NCBI RefSeq assembly: GCF_001723175.1
Contig: NC_064655.1
Location: 124,001-188,000, forward strand
DNA length: 64,000 nt
Direction of reading: 5' to 3'
DNA from: Penicillium oxalicum
Taxonomy: Eukaryota > Ascomycota > Eurotiomycetes > Eurotiales > Aspergillaceae
The translations under genes were made by a program, and so were the position numbers. Shown here piece by piece: positions 12,835 to 24,599 of the stretch. The stretch's first letter is position 1, and each line of letters begins with the position of its first letter. The notes under the pieces were generated by a model. The model worked only from the letters and a program-made list of their open reading frames with translations. It searched no databases and was not told the origin of the DNA.

Positions 12835-13428
12835 TCAAGCCGCGATATAACGCAGGGCCTCGATGCTCCCCGAATTCATTGACTGCGAAATCACACTTGA
12901 CTGGATTGTCCTCGGCATGTTCTCGTCGTCGCGGCTGTCGGGTTCATGTTCCCAAGGCCTAGCAGGCGGGGTTCCATGATATCGGTCCCGAATGTCTCTG
13001 AAGTCATCCATCAAAGCTCGCGCGCCCTCATTGTTTACGCCCAGTTTCCAGGGGCGAAATGAAGTAGGAAACTCGACTTGCTCAAAATCGACAACCATCA
13101 CTTTACTTGCGTCAGATCCTCCGTGGTCGCAGTACATGGAATTATTCAACTTTTGATCCCAATATACTGTAACAGATTCACCACTGCCTCTCATCCATAC
13201 TCCGCAGCCAGAGATAATGGCATATAACCTGTAGAGTCTTTTGGATCCGCGCCAATCTGGCCCGTCTCCAGTAATAATCTCACCACCGCCCCACGACCAT
13301 ATCTTGCGTGTGTCCCTCGAATCCGCGGCCACTCGGTCCGTCTGAGGGAGCAGTTTCATGATCGCTTCACATGCATCGAGAGTGATTAGGACCAAGCAAT
13401 ATTTTGGGTGACAACGGTATCTCAGCAA
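12835..13428 (-). pseudogene. possible fungal kinase-like protein fragment
   Basis: A 197-codon frame contains KVMVVDFEQVEF, which resembles the DFG-equivalent strand (K-V-M-x-(I/V)-DFE) of degenerate fungal protein-kinase-like proteins, followed by a C-terminal region with ALMDDFRDIRDRYHG. The upstream half does not show the expected HGD catalytic loop, and no Gly-rich loop is seen. I read it as the C-terminal remnant of a kinase-like gene. The assignment rests on one motif and is weak. Confidence 0.35.
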
Positions 13429-14190
13429 AACTGTCCTACTTGCAGTGATGCAGTTCGATCTGGTAGTTCATCCAAAAAACATATATGTTTTGAGCAGTAC
13501 AATGTAACTCAACGATCGAAATGGACACTATTGCAAACACAAACCAATCCTGTAAGCGCTAAACGCCTCAACGCATAGAAACACTCTCAGTTCATCCAAT
13601 GTGGAGCTAGCCACGGGGGAGGCAAGAAAAGTAGCTGTTGGGTCTTTTCAGCATCATCATGACTTTCTCCAGCAGACTGATCAAATCGAGTAGTCGATTT
13701 TGTCACAGTGGCCCATTTCTTAATGTCACGCAGGAAGCGACGGGCAGCCGTAGAGCTGTCCACGTGGCCGTTCCGAACTGTAGTAAAGGGGAGGGACATT
13801 GGTCAGGTAAACAACGTTCGCTTGCAAGAGCTACAGTACACAACGTATAGTGTGCTTGCTCAGCAGTGTCGAACTATCGACTGCTCCTAAAGAACGCTTT
13901 CATCGATGTAGGGTAAACCCGCGCTAAATTTTTACTAAAACAGTTCTCGCTATCTCAAGCACCGATATTAGCAGGAGCTTTTTATCCCTTGCAATGGCCA
14001 CTCCTACTCACTAGCATGCAGCGCATCGTAAATTGATATGATGCATTGGCCCACTCGTTAGTAGATTGAGTGAGCGGTATAACTTACTTTGTGGATTGAA
14101 CTTGCAAAGAGCTGGGAACGGAGGTCAGGTATTACACGGAGCCTGCTGGTCACTGTGAGCTTGTGGTTATCGAAGGGACGATATTTACTC
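13429..14190. other. no supportable gene
   Basis: Nothing coding is convincing. Near 14130-14160 a short segment (CTGGTCACTGTGAG) matches the start of the LTR family II copies at 39402 and 41628, suggesting a fragment of that LTR. Confidence 0.4.
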
Positions 14191-14192
14191 CA

Positions 14193-14265
14193 TTAGTGGT
14201 GGAGCTGACGGTTAGCGGGACGCGGGAATCGGCCACTGATCTACCGGCACCAAGATTACATGATT
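14193..14265 (+). repeat. 3' fragment of LTR-like family I
   Basis: About 70 bp beginning TTAGTGGTGGAGCTGACGG and ending CACCAAGATTAC are nearly identical to the right-hand part of the copy at 40493-40753, and similar to 33350-33410. It lies immediately upstream of the hAT gene. Confidence 0.8.
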
Positions 14266-14421
14266 CTTATACATTGCCGCTCTGAAGTTGATGTATCGCT
14301 TTTGCTTAATTCATTCGCTACTCCCATGGTCGATTTACTCCTAATTATCCCCAGATACTATTACTTAGTAGGTATCTCCCTTCTTCCTTACCTTCTAAGT
14401 TTCCTACCAGGCTAATTTATC

Positions 14422-17059
14422 ATGTCGCAAAGTCAGCACTCTGACTTCACATCCTCCCTCTATGATGGTGAGATAGACAATCTTAGCTATCTAACATCAT
14501 CAAACCACCTGGCCACTCCATCTGGCAGTCAATACGCACTCGAAACCTCCGACCAAGACTTTCTCCGACCGAATATCCCTCTGGCAGTCCCCTCTTTCTT
14601 TACACGCGTTGGACCCGACCGAAGGAAGGCCTTTATTCTCTACGATAGAATGGCGCATACCGACTGGGTGGGCTGGTGGCTACAGACTGATTTCGGGAGA
14701 AAGAGCAAGATTAACTAGGATTCGACGCGACATGCAGAGATTTGGAGCCACTACCACCAGGTTGCTCATAGTGCAGATGGTGCGCCAAAGGTCATGTGTC
14801 AGCGTTGTGGAGCTATTCTTGAGCACCCTTACACTGTCAATCTAAAGGCAAAGGGCAAGATACAATATCATGGCACATCAACAATGCAGAAGCACCTCAA
14901 GACAGCTGGGTGTTTGAAGAGTGAGCGAGGGAAGAGAGCAGAGATAACTAGATTTCTGAAGAACGGTGTACGTTCCTATACTTTATCCTGTTTTTCTACT
15001 AGAACCCACTCCTAGCTATTACTACTTTGCTAACTTATTTTGGGTGCTAATATTAGGGAGAACCTTCAACCGATGCACCTTTCTCGCAAGAGGCTTGGGA
15101 AGAAGACATCCTGCAGTTCCTTACGCTCAATCGGCTTCCACTTCATCTTATCGAGCATCCGACGTTTCAACGGCTTATTTCTCGGGCTCGCTACGCCCCA
15201 TCACTGCTAATAATCCCCTCTGCCGATACAATCCGCCGTCGACTAAGGAGCCTCGTTCAAGACCGGCAAGAGCGTACCCTTCGGATACTACCCGCTAGCT
15301 CAAAAATATCGATTGCACTAGACTGCTGGACATCTCCATTCTCACAGGCGTTTATAGCAATCACAGGCTATTTCATTGATGCTGATTGGGTCTACCGCGA
15401 GGTACTACTTGGGTTTAAGCCTCTTTACGGGGCCCACACTGGTGTGAACCTGAGTAGCGTCGTTCTTCAAACTCTGATGGAACATAACCTTGAATCACGA
15501 GTGTTTGGGTTGACAACGGACAATGCGTCTAATAATAAAACCTTAGTAGATTCTCTTCAACAAGCTCTGTCAGACGGTGTTATTATTACCCGGATTCCAT
15601 GCCTTGCTCACGTTATTCAGCTTAGCCTGAACCAGCTGCTCGATCGTATTAAGGCGGTCCCACTAAATGACTCCGCCGTGACAAAGTGGACAGAAAAGAA
15701 ATCAAGACTAGCCCAGTCGAACGAGCAGCACCAAGGGCGAGAGATATTATATACCTTGAATAAGGTCCGCTATCTCGCGATCTATGTGAACGCAAGTCCT
15801 TAGCGCCGGGAGACATTCTATAATCTTCAGACGTCAAGCGTGAAGCTAGTGCCTATCCAAGATGTGAGAACTCGATGGAATTCAACTTTCCTAATGCTTC
15901 GTCGGGCAAAGCGTTTACGCACTATCTTTGCGCCCTTTTGTGCGGAGTATGACTACGAAGAGATGCTACTTCAGGACGAGGAGTGGCGTCAGGTTGACTA
16001 TCTCCTTTGTATTACTGAGCCATTTTTTGACTATACAACTCAGCTATCAAAGACCCGAGACGTCATAGCGCATTATGTGTTCAAGATTTATAACAAACTC
16101 TTCGAGCACCTTGAGCAGTTAATGAAGCAGCTACGACGAAAGCGCGCTCCATGGAAGCAACAAATGCTTCATGCATTAGAGGCTGGTCGGACGAAGCTTG
16201 ATGAGTACTACTCACAAACTGATTATATTCACGGGCACATCTATGCAGTCAGCACGATGCTGGCACCAGTAAATAAGTTCAAGTTCTTCCTTATAAAGGA
16301 TTGGGATCAGAAATGGCGCGATACCTATCGCAAGTCCTTCTAACAAACTCTTATTCCATATCAAGAGCAACTTTCAACTCTCAACCAGTCTTCAGATGGG
16401 TCTCACTCGGTAGCTCGGCTTAGCTCAAAGCTTGACAAGATGTTGGATGAAAGTGTAGCACAACTAAATGCAGCTACTGACGAAATTACCCAATACCTTG
16501 ATAGTGGTACGTTTAAACTAAGTCTTTACTAAATTATACTAACTGGTTAATAGATACTGTTCATATTGCGCCCCTTTCATTCTGGAGAGAGCACCAAACT
16601 CGCTTTCCAGCAATCGCTGCCCTTGCGCGGGATGCACTCTCCTTCCCTGCAATAGGTGCATGTGTTGAACGGCTCTTTAATACTGCTCGGGATGTCTGTC
16701 ATTATCGTCGAGGGAGAATGAGATCGCAGACGATTGAAGAGTTAATGATGTTTCTGTGCACTTCAAGGTTTGACATAGAAGAGCAGGAGGCGAAGCTTCT
16801 TGAGAAGTTCTTCTCCTATGAGGAAATGGAAGCTGCGAAGGAGGAGAAGGATGAAAAGCTTGACGAGGTTGAGATAGACCCAATTAGTGATGCTAAGGAG
16901 CAGGACACTGTAATTAATGACGAGATAGGGCTAGACGCGGCAGGCGAGGTAGATGAGGCCCAGCTACCGCTGCCTAGGAATAACACCCAGGACACCCAGG
17001 TACGGGCCTCGGGGCGGAAGCGCAAGAGTCGAGATGATGATATCTTTGAGTATCATTAG
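14422..17059 (+). pseudogene. hAT-superfamily transposase with three in-frame stops
   Basis: In one reading frame interrupted by two short introns (14968-15056 and 16507-16553) the region encodes, in order: an N-terminal leader; a BED-type zinc finger (W, then CQRC, then HLKTAGC); the catalytic core with IALDCWTSPF, LTTDNASNN and RIPCLAHVIQLSLNQLL; the RWNST motif; and the C-terminal dimerisation region (FPAIAALARDALSFPAIGACVERLF), with an acidic tail. These are classic hAT landmarks. In-frame stops lie at 14716 (TAG), 15801 (TAG) and 16341 (TAA). No frameshift is seen, so the decay is recent. The 3' end probably extends through the word array to about 17406; no matching 5' terminus is visible. 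Confidence 0.88.
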
Positions 17060-17239
17060 TTAGATTTAGGCCGCAATAGAGATATGTTGTTCTTCTCACG
17101 CTTTCTCCTTCTTTGCAGTACCTTAGCCTTTATCGTTCTCGTTTCCTCCTACCCTCATATTAAGATCGACTGGGTTCAGTTGTAAAGGCAATACTCAATA
17201 TTACAGGCAGAAAATGCATAATTTATGTAGTCGCGGGCC

Positions 17240-17406
17240 CTTGGCAAGTATGTTACGTTTGTAACCCAAGTTGGGGCCCCGGACCCAGGCTGGGTTACCC
17301 AACTGTAACCCGGACCCAACACTGGGTCGGAGTCTTCGACCCAAAACCCAACCCAGCCCGGGTTGGGTCCGGGTTGGGTCCGGGTTATATTGGGTCGTGC
17401 GGAAGT
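17240..17406 (+). repeat. GGGTCC/GGGTTG palindromic word array, likely hAT 3' terminal region
   Basis: About 130 bp are built from overlapping GGGTTGGGTCCGGGTT-like words in both orientations, densest at 17265-17385. The right edge read on the minus strand begins TAGACTTCCGC, a TAG-type hAT terminus, and abuts LTR family II sequence from 17407. Arrays of short words near the ends are known transposase-binding arrangements in hAT elements, so I infer that this is the subterminal region of the transposase element at 14422-17059. Confidence 0.5.
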
Positions 17407-17846
17407 CTAATACTTGCCTGCTATCCTAACTTCGAATCCCAAGACCTGGTCTCTCAATCGTACCGTTGCTTGCAAAGCCTTACTGCGGACTAGATCCTGT
17501 TGAGTGTCTTGCAAGACGTGCCAGAAGTGCGCGCCAAGTAGGTCAATCACCAAGTGTTACCACTGAGTGAATCCCCTACCTGTAGGTTGGGTTTGTCTTT
17601 GGAGTTGAACCGTGGAGTGCAAAGTGCTCAAGGTAGTAACCAAGTAGCAATGTGCAATTGATCGCGAAGAACTAAATAAATGATGTTAAACGAGTGTCCT
17701 TATATACTTAGTCATTCCTACTCCTGGATCTACTCCCTGGGGGTAGATCTGGAGTCGCCGTATACTCCTGCGTATACTCCTCGGAGTCACGCCCGGAGTC
17801 TATCCTAATCACGTGACAAGCTGCCGGTCACTCGCACTTGGGGCGT
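17407..17846 (+). repeat. LTR family II, 5'-truncated copy
   Basis: The sequence matches 39446-39888 throughout and, in reverse, 40754-41004: ATACTTGCC, CGTACCGTTGC, GAGTGTCTTGCA, CAATGTGCAATTGATCGCGA and GTGTCCTTATATA blocks appear in the same order. It includes an 80-bp ACTCC/GGAGT hairpin insert at 17720-17799, absent from the copy at 40754. The 5' start (TGTTACGCGG) is missing here because the hAT element abuts. Confidence 0.8.
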
Positions 17847-18133
17847 AAAGAACTGATATCACAGGCTTATGCCTAGTTCGCCGGCAGAAACTTCCGCTGG
17901 CCTTATCCGACCGCCTCAGGTATCACGTGTATCTAAGGACAACCTCCCGCGCCAGGAATCGTGCACTTCTACTTCACTAATCACTATCACTTCCCATCAA
18001 GGACTTTCTGCTTCGATACTATCCATTTTTCAATCACCAATGGCTTACTAGATGCCTTGCCATCTAATACCGAGGAAGGATATTCTCCTGATGTTTTCCC
18101 TTCAACGTTTCCTTTGCGTCGAATACAATCATA

Positions 18134-18993
18134 ATGTGGTCCAGTCAAAAGGGACCTCCCCCCTCACCATCCACTGCTTCGTTGGGCCCATTCAAGCCAG
18201 TCAATAGCAACGTTTTTTATCGGTGTTCGACACTTTTAGCGATCCGAATCCTTAAGCGTATTCGACCTCGAGAAGGGAATGTCCTCATGTTGACGGACGG
18301 ACTATGTGTCAAGTACGGGCGCCGCGTTCATTTATCTGAAGCATCAACAATGCGGTTCATATCGCAACATACATCCATCCCGGTACCAGTACCAGAGTTT
18401 TATGCGCATTTACCCATTCCGGGAGGACGTACATTGTGATGGAAAGGATCAAGGGTGACATAATCGGCAGAGGATGGGTGAAACGAAGTGAGGATTCAAA
18501 GGCGAAACTTCTTTCGCAGTTAGCAGGAAAGGTTCGCGAGATGCGGGACCTTCAGCCCTCGCAAGGCACTAAGGTTGCTTCTGTTGATGGCGGATCGCTT
18601 TTTGACTGTCGCATTCCGGGGCCTTCCTTACGTTTTGGTCCCTTTGATACCGTTCAGGATTTCCATCGGCATTTACGTATGGGCATGGAATTTGATTCAA
18701 GGCTTGACCCTGAAATTCAGGAACTCATCAAACAACAAAGCAAGTCGTGGCCTCTGGTGTTTACTCATGGCGACCTTAGCAGCCTCAACATTCTTGTACG
18801 TGGGGATGATATCGTTGGTATTATTGATTGGGAAACTGCTGGTTGGTATCCATCATATTGGGAATACACCTCTGCCTACCAAGTCAACCCGCAAAACTCT
18901 TTCTGGGTCAATGAGATTGACAAATTCCTGCAGCCAATGCCCGAAGAGCTGGCGATGGAACGGGTCCGTCAAATTCACTTTGGAGATATTTGA
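18134..18993 (+). pseudogene. aminoglycoside phosphotransferase (APH)-like kinase, frameshifted
   Basis: The first frame (18134-18439) gives the N-lobe start with ...LCVKYG and the ISQHTSIPVPVPEFYAH linker. The second frame (from about 18430 to 18993) continues directly with YIVMERIKGD and carries the catalytic loop THGDLSSLNILV (Brenner-type H-G-D...N) and the metal-binding IIDWETAGWYPSYWEY. Together they make a typical fungal APH-fold protein of about 285 residues. The frames differ by one nucleotide around 18433-18437 (GGACGTACATTG), with no room for an intron. All catalytic motifs remain, so the break is recent or a sequence error. Substrates of these fungal paralogues are generally unknown. 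Confidence 0.8.
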
Positions 18994-19011
18994 ATAATCC
19001 TAGCTTGTAAC

Positions 19012-19619
19012 TCAGACAATGATTTCCTTCTGCTCTATCAAGTCATATGTTGGAACCTTTTTCATATCAAAGTTGCCCTGGCCATCAAAACGGTGCTGGT
19101 CTTTTTTCAGCTGACAATAATCCATCGCCCTGCTGCGTACTTTTTCCCACTCAACGACGCTCGTGCCTAGAGCCTTGGTATCAAGCTTAAGCATTTCCAG
19201 GGCCTCCTTTACCCAGAGGACACAGTTCCAACCTGGTTGGCCTTGCCGAATAGGCGTGTTCCGCAGAATTTCGACTAGGCGATTTCCTTCCGCTACCTTC
19301 CCAACCATGATACGAACAAGTAGCATGCTAGTAGGGGCAAGTGGACATTCGCGCTCCTCGAAGAACCATTTAGAGCCCCCTGTCAATGCTAGCCTCTCCT
19401 TTGCGTGGTAACGGACCCCCATACCATCCTCTGCTTCAACTTTAGGCCCCACGATCAAGGCCCAGTGGTATCTAGCTCAGACGGGACATCAGTCTTTTAA
19501 TTAATATCCGCTAAGGAAGCTTCTGCACGATGAACTCACGTGTCTTCTTTGCCTTGCATGGTAGGATTGCCTCCGCGTGCGTAGAGAGCAACATAGAGAC
19601 GGTCTTTGTTAGATGGCAT
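19012..19619 (-). CDS. conserved fungal protein of unknown function, two exons
   Basis: Exon 1 runs from ATG at 19619 to 19540; a 68-nt intron (19472-19539, GTGAGT donor and CTAG acceptor) follows; exon 2 is 19471-19012. The joined product is 179 residues and begins MPSNKDRLYVALYARGG, then YHWALIVGPK across the junction. It has conserved-looking segments (GWNCVLWVKEAL, HRFDGQGNFDMKKVPTYD). It resembles a widespread Eurotiales family of unknown function, possibly the DUF6914 group; that name is from memory and unverified. No signal peptide or membrane segment is visible. The gene is intact and sits tail-to-tail with the APH-like gene. Confidence 0.72.
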
Positions 19620-20324
19620 TGTGCAAGCGATCTTGGAAAATATAGCTAGAGCTGGCGCTAATTAGGCCGGATAGTGTTCAAGGGATGCTTAAGAGCGATA
19701 GATTATTCTCTATAACTGGTTTACAGGTGGACTTTCTTAAGGGTTTTATATCTATGCATCTCCCTAGTTTACCTAACACTTTAACAGGAGTCATAACCGC
19801 TACCTGCGTGATAAGAGGTGATAAGTAGTGACTTCGGCTTATCTTCCAATCCGTATCTCCTCTAAGAATAAAATCAAGTTAATGAGCGCTTAATCCATAT
19901 CTCATGCTCACCTAGAATATACATGTGAGGCAGGGAATATGTATTTCTGTAGTGAAGGAGCTTCACTATTCGCCTTCGTTTGGAGCGACAGGTTGTTTCA
20001 AATTGCTGCCTAGTTTATTCCTTTTTCTTCCGTTGTCAGTTCATGTCCTCTGTTTTTCTTGTTTCAGGGCCACAGGGCACAGGGTGCGTGCGAAGCGCGC
20101 GCCACCAATATTCGGCGTAATGCCCACATTGTTAGCGTTTCGCCGGTACGTGATCAAGCGCATTGTGAGTTGCTAAGAGAAATCCTATCCCCGATGCAGT
20201 ACGAAAGAGTTCCTTCTCAAGTTCTGTGGTTTTTTTTAGGCGTGTCCGCCTGTGCCGGGTGATATTTCGTGATACGTTCCTCCTGGTTGAGACAAGCTCC
20301 TTGAGGCCTGTGCTCAGGAGAACT

Positions 20325-20715
20325 ACACTAGCGTCCCGACTGCAGTGAGTGGAGACTGCTTATTAACCAATCAGTCTCAAGAGAATAACTGCGTGCAGTT
20401 ATTCTCTGTACGTTGAATGGCTATATGAGCTCTTAGCCAACACGAGAAGATTCGACCTTCGAGAAAGCCACTCAAGGCCCCGACACTTCACGCACAGAGT
20501 CTCATGCACCGTCTGGTCCTAAAATTTTCTCAATCCAGGCATGCTCCCTTGTCCCCGGATAGTAAGTATACCCATACTGACTTAAAGCTGTGCTACTACG
20601 CTAGCGCCTTCACTATAGCGAGTGGATTCTGCTCTTTAACCAATTGTTTTGAAGAGAATAACTGCGCGTACTTATTCTCTGAATGCTGAATGGCTATCAG
20701 GGCGCGAAGAGGGTT
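20325..20715 (+). repeat. diverged tandem duplication carrying a palindrome
   Basis: Two related blocks, about 20325-20450 and 20590-20715, share TTAACCAAT, AGAGAATAACTGC, TTATTCTCT and GAATGGCTAT in order. In the first the core is a perfect inverted repeat of 13-bp arms (AGAGAATAACTGC and its complement) around GT. In the second the arms are partly decayed. Its function is unknown. Confidence 0.65.
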
Positions 20716-21332
20716 CGTTGGTTCTTACATGCAAGAATAGTTAGGATTTCGAATATCCCAGACAAGAAGGTTAGTTTTCGCTCACCAACAAGCAGAGCTT
20801 ACCCTAAGTTCTCTCGAGCCTAGTAGAAATTCTTGTTCAAAGGAAAGAGCTCTAAATTACGAGTTCCTAGCCACACAATGGTCCCCTGTCCCCCTTAGAG
20901 AACCTATCAAATGAAGAACTACTAGTGTGTGTTGTTGAGTCTCGGGACTAGGAGAAATTGGGTATTGTTCTGTACTTAATTGGCCTTTGTCGATGGCATC
21001 GGATTCTAATTAAGGCCTATAAGTAAGAGTAACGTGACACAGCTTAGCACGGCGCCATTCTATGACCGAACAAGCCTCTAACAACTTCTGCGGGAATTAT
21101 GACCTCGCCTTCTTTGGATGGATCATATGCACTTTCGTTCGACTACCTCACTCAAGTGCCTAACTGTGAGAAAAATATTCTTCCACTTGACTTAAATGGT
21201 AAAGCTGACGAGGACAAAAGCTACCTTGATCTTGGAGATACAAGATATCAGTGGACCTAGCTTCCATCCAATCCACTCAGCCTTGTCTAGCGCTTGCTAT
21301 TCGCTTTTCTATAATACTCAGCCGAGTCGGCC

Positions 21333-21773
21333 GTGTGCATATTGGCTTGCCGAGATACACATAGCTTTTTTGATGCGCGCGAGAATTTGACGTGGGCAAG
21401 GGACGATCTTTGCAAGACCTTACGCAACTGCTTGAACGAGCAAATACACGACATCCGCTCTGAAGTACCCATTGAGGTTCGAAACTTGACTGTTGTTGCT
21501 TTTTATCTACACCAGAAAATCTGGGTTCAAAGAGCGGGGGAATCTTTGAAGCCTGTTATCGACACGGGGGCATTCGAAGAAGCTTTCTTGGAAGCATTGA
21601 TTCCTATTGGAAAGAATTGATGAGTACGATGGTCTTCAGCAATGGCAGATGAAAGTCACCATACCGTCATTACAAGGGCTTCTTGCAACTGCAGTCGGAA
21701 CCCCAACGATCTTGTATGCATGTTCAGACAGGCATGCTATGTTTACTCTCCTGACATCTAGCGTGGAATGGTA
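21333..21773 (+). pseudogene. unrecognised protein, frame-shifted remnant
   Basis: The frame 21333-21620 ends ...GAFEEAFLEALIPIGKN. Another frame is open from about 21600 to 21773 and continues with protein-like sequence (LQQWQMKVTIPSLQGLLATA). One frameshift or a very short intron near 21605-21615 would join them. I recognise no domain. Two further frames of similar style lie at 22306-22626 and 24192-24599, and all may belong to one decayed gene family. Confidence 0.35.
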
Positions 21774-22305
21774 ATGGACTGGAGCTAGTTAATGAAACTA
21801 TAGTCAATATACTTGCTGCCGACTCACTTTCCCCTGAAGTCCGCGCTACTCAAACACACTGATAACCAGGACTGGTTCTTCGAGCTCTCATAGCGAGAAA
21901 ATACCCATATGACTTATGCTCAGTCTGACCCTTACGTATTCCTCGGCTCTTGATTTAAATTGAGATACTTACTTCCCGTAAGGCCTTTCCGTCAGAGGTC
22001 GTGAATGAGCCAATAAACAGCTTTGTCATTGATGAAACGCACTATTACTTTTAAAAAAGGACAGACATAAATATCACCAAGTCACGGCATCTTCAAACAG
22101 AGCATCGGGTCATTATTCATTTATTTCACCGTTGATTAAACAGGACTACCACGCGGAGTTAGCGATTTGAAGAGCAGAGCACAATATTATCAGTCAGCCA
22201 AGACCTGCAGTGTGCTGATAAACCAACAACATGTCTGCTACTCTTTTTGTAAGACCGGCTGATTGATATTAGTTTTTACACTATGCTAATCTATTTCACT
22301 AGACT

Positions 22306-22626
22306 TTGCGTATTTGGCTCCCACGAGAGTTTTCATCAGCTCAGGCCCTTGTGCGTAGCCTCAACGTAAGCGGCATCGAAAATGATATTCGAGCATCAGT
22401 CGTCAATGAATGCAATTGGTCATTGAACACATTACGGGATATGGTTCTTGTTGATCTCACTGTAACCCCTTCGGGCTTTGGAGAAGTGATCAAACTCTAC
22501 CCGATGATGCTTTTATTGTTCCGGTGCGATGCAGAAGGAGAGCCTATTGTGAGCAGTTTGCTGGAGATTGGTGATCATCTAGAACCATCGAAGTATGAAC
22601 TGTCACTGAAGCTTTACAATAACTAA
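22306..22626 (+). CDS. hypothetical protein or exon
   Basis: A 106-codon frame with balanced composition (NDIRASVVNECNWSLNTLRD, VIKLYPMMLLLFRCDAEGE). The listed first ATG is not certain, and the frame may be an exon whose acceptor lies near TTTCACTAG at 22296-22304. No domain is recognised. Confidence 0.3.
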   Translation: MRIWLPREFSSAQALVRSLNVSGIENDIRASVVNECNWSLNTLRDMVLVDLTVTPSGFGEVIKLYPMMLLLFRCDAEGEPIVSSLLEIGDHLEPSKYELSLKLYNN

Positions 22627-24191
22627 AATGGCACACAACGACTACATGCTCGGGTGCCCCACCCCAGATCGCCTGGTTATTCGCTGGTTCGAGGAGTCAC
22701 GTCTTACTCTAGTGAGCATTGCACAAGCTGCCTTATACTAGGGCCTATGATATGACGACTCAAAATAGTCCACGTGCGCACTCTCACACCTGAGACACGC
22801 CAAGGTGATTGTTTCTATTCGAGGCAGTCGAAAGGGTATTTCTTGCTTGAAAAGGCTGCGCCTTCTGTTTTCATAGTCCCCATTTTATTTGCCCTTGTCG
22901 ATCCAAAGTAGGCTAGATGCAAGTTATTCCTTGTGATCATACTTGTTTTACACGAGGCGTAGAGAGCGGTCTTTCTTTCGTTGACATGTAGTGTAAAGCA
23001 GATAGCTCAGTATATAATCTCCTATTCAGCTTTAAATTGCCCTCTAATTTTCGTTATATCCTCCAGCAGCCTGAATTACCTGTTATTCAGGCCATTAAAC
23101 GCACCTCATGTCTTGCTTCCTTACAATATCCCCCCAGTCCTGGCTGGCGTGGGGCACAGCCAATACGCAAGTTCTACTGCTATCTGTTGAGCTTGATTTG
23201 GGCAAGAGAGCCGGAAGTGGATCTTGACGCGCGGTCTTTGATACGAATTCAACACAAACATGCATAGATAGTGCAGCATGTAAGTTGAGAAACTTGTTCT
23301 CACCTTGCCTGCCCCTCAAAGAAACGGGAGGCTCATGTTCGCCGCCAAAGCGCCCCGAGATAAACTTCAAGAATTATCATTGTTCCCACTCAATGGTGCT
23401 AATGCCAATTTTTGTCAGATACTCGTCGCCGGCCTACTTCAACCCACTTTGTTCAGTCTTCTACCAGCGGCAGCATTCTCGCTCTTCCTAATATGGAAGA
23501 CAGTTTCAATTACAATCATATAGGGCCTCTGGAAGGGAATGAGACTACATGGACGCCACCATCTTGTGAGTAACTTCCCTTACTATACTCAAGTGTGCGA
23601 GACTATCTGACTATTTCTAGTTGACCCTTTGAAAGCGGTCAATCATTCTGAAAGCGCTGTGTATCGCTAAAAGTCTTTGTTTCGTGGCTCTCTTTTAGTT
23701 ATACATAGTTCAGAGAAAACTGGGATTTTCCCCTATACGCGGGACTAGCACTAAGAGAATGGCTCAAGTGAGTCTCCGTAGTGCTAATATCAAGGTATTA
23801 TTTTGTAGAGGGTAAATCGCCTAGTGAACTATGTCATATTCAATATGTCATAAAATCAAAAAGCATACATAAGCCTAATAAAGTATTTCCGGAAAGAGAC
23901 CTTCCACCCATCATCCAATGACCTACTAACCAACTACTAACTACCTACTGGCCACCTACTTAGCTATATACTTACTTTTTTGATTTTCCTGATGACCCTA
24001 TAAGTAGGGCGTCTCGAAAGCGACCTAGACTACAGTCTTGAGTCAAAGAGGCTTTTTCATTCCTTCCACACCCTCTTCTCAAATGAGTCCCCACGTTTCG
24101 CTTATAATTAGCGCTATAAACAATTACTGTGAGCAAATGATCCTTCAGACTACAGATCCTAGGCTAATGCTTTATAGTCAACTGTCCAGAA

Positions 24192-24599
24192 GTGCACTGC
24201 AATCCTGCCACGACTAGCTTCGAGATTATCTCTCAATATATCAATGAAGCTTTCTCGAGTCGTAGTCACGAAGGATCTATGAGGCTACTCCTATGCGAAA
24301 CTCTGGATGTTAGTCTGCTTAAGGCTCCTCAAAGTATTTATGAAAGCCTCAAGACGAGCGATGGAGAACGGAATGCTTTCTTTATCTTTGCTATATTCCT
24401 CGAAGTTGGAATTATGCCGTCTCCGCCCCTCTGTCGATCAATAACCAAAATATTCTTGAACGAGCCTGGAAGTGATGTGCTAAATCACATCCTGGAAGGA
24501 ATCCGGAAAGCGAGGATAGAAGCAAGAACGTCGGAAACCCCCTTCTTTGCATGCAATGTTGCGAAGCTGTTCAGTATCGGGACAAGTGGAGAAGGTTAA
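24192..24599 (+). CDS. hypothetical protein or exon
   Basis: A 135-codon frame with helical-looking sequence (FEIISQYINEAF, NAFFIFAIFLEVGI, VLNHILEGIRKARIEA). The displayed start is probably not the true start; a CAACTGTCCAG acceptor-like site lies just upstream at 24180-24190. No family is recognised. Confidence 0.3.
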   Translation: MHCNPATTSFEIISQYINEAFSSRSHEGSMRLLLCETLDVSLLKAPQSIYESLKTSDGERNAFFIFAIFLEVGIMPSPPLCRSITKIFLNEPGSDVLNHILEGIRKARIEARTSETPFFACNVAKLFSIGTSGEG

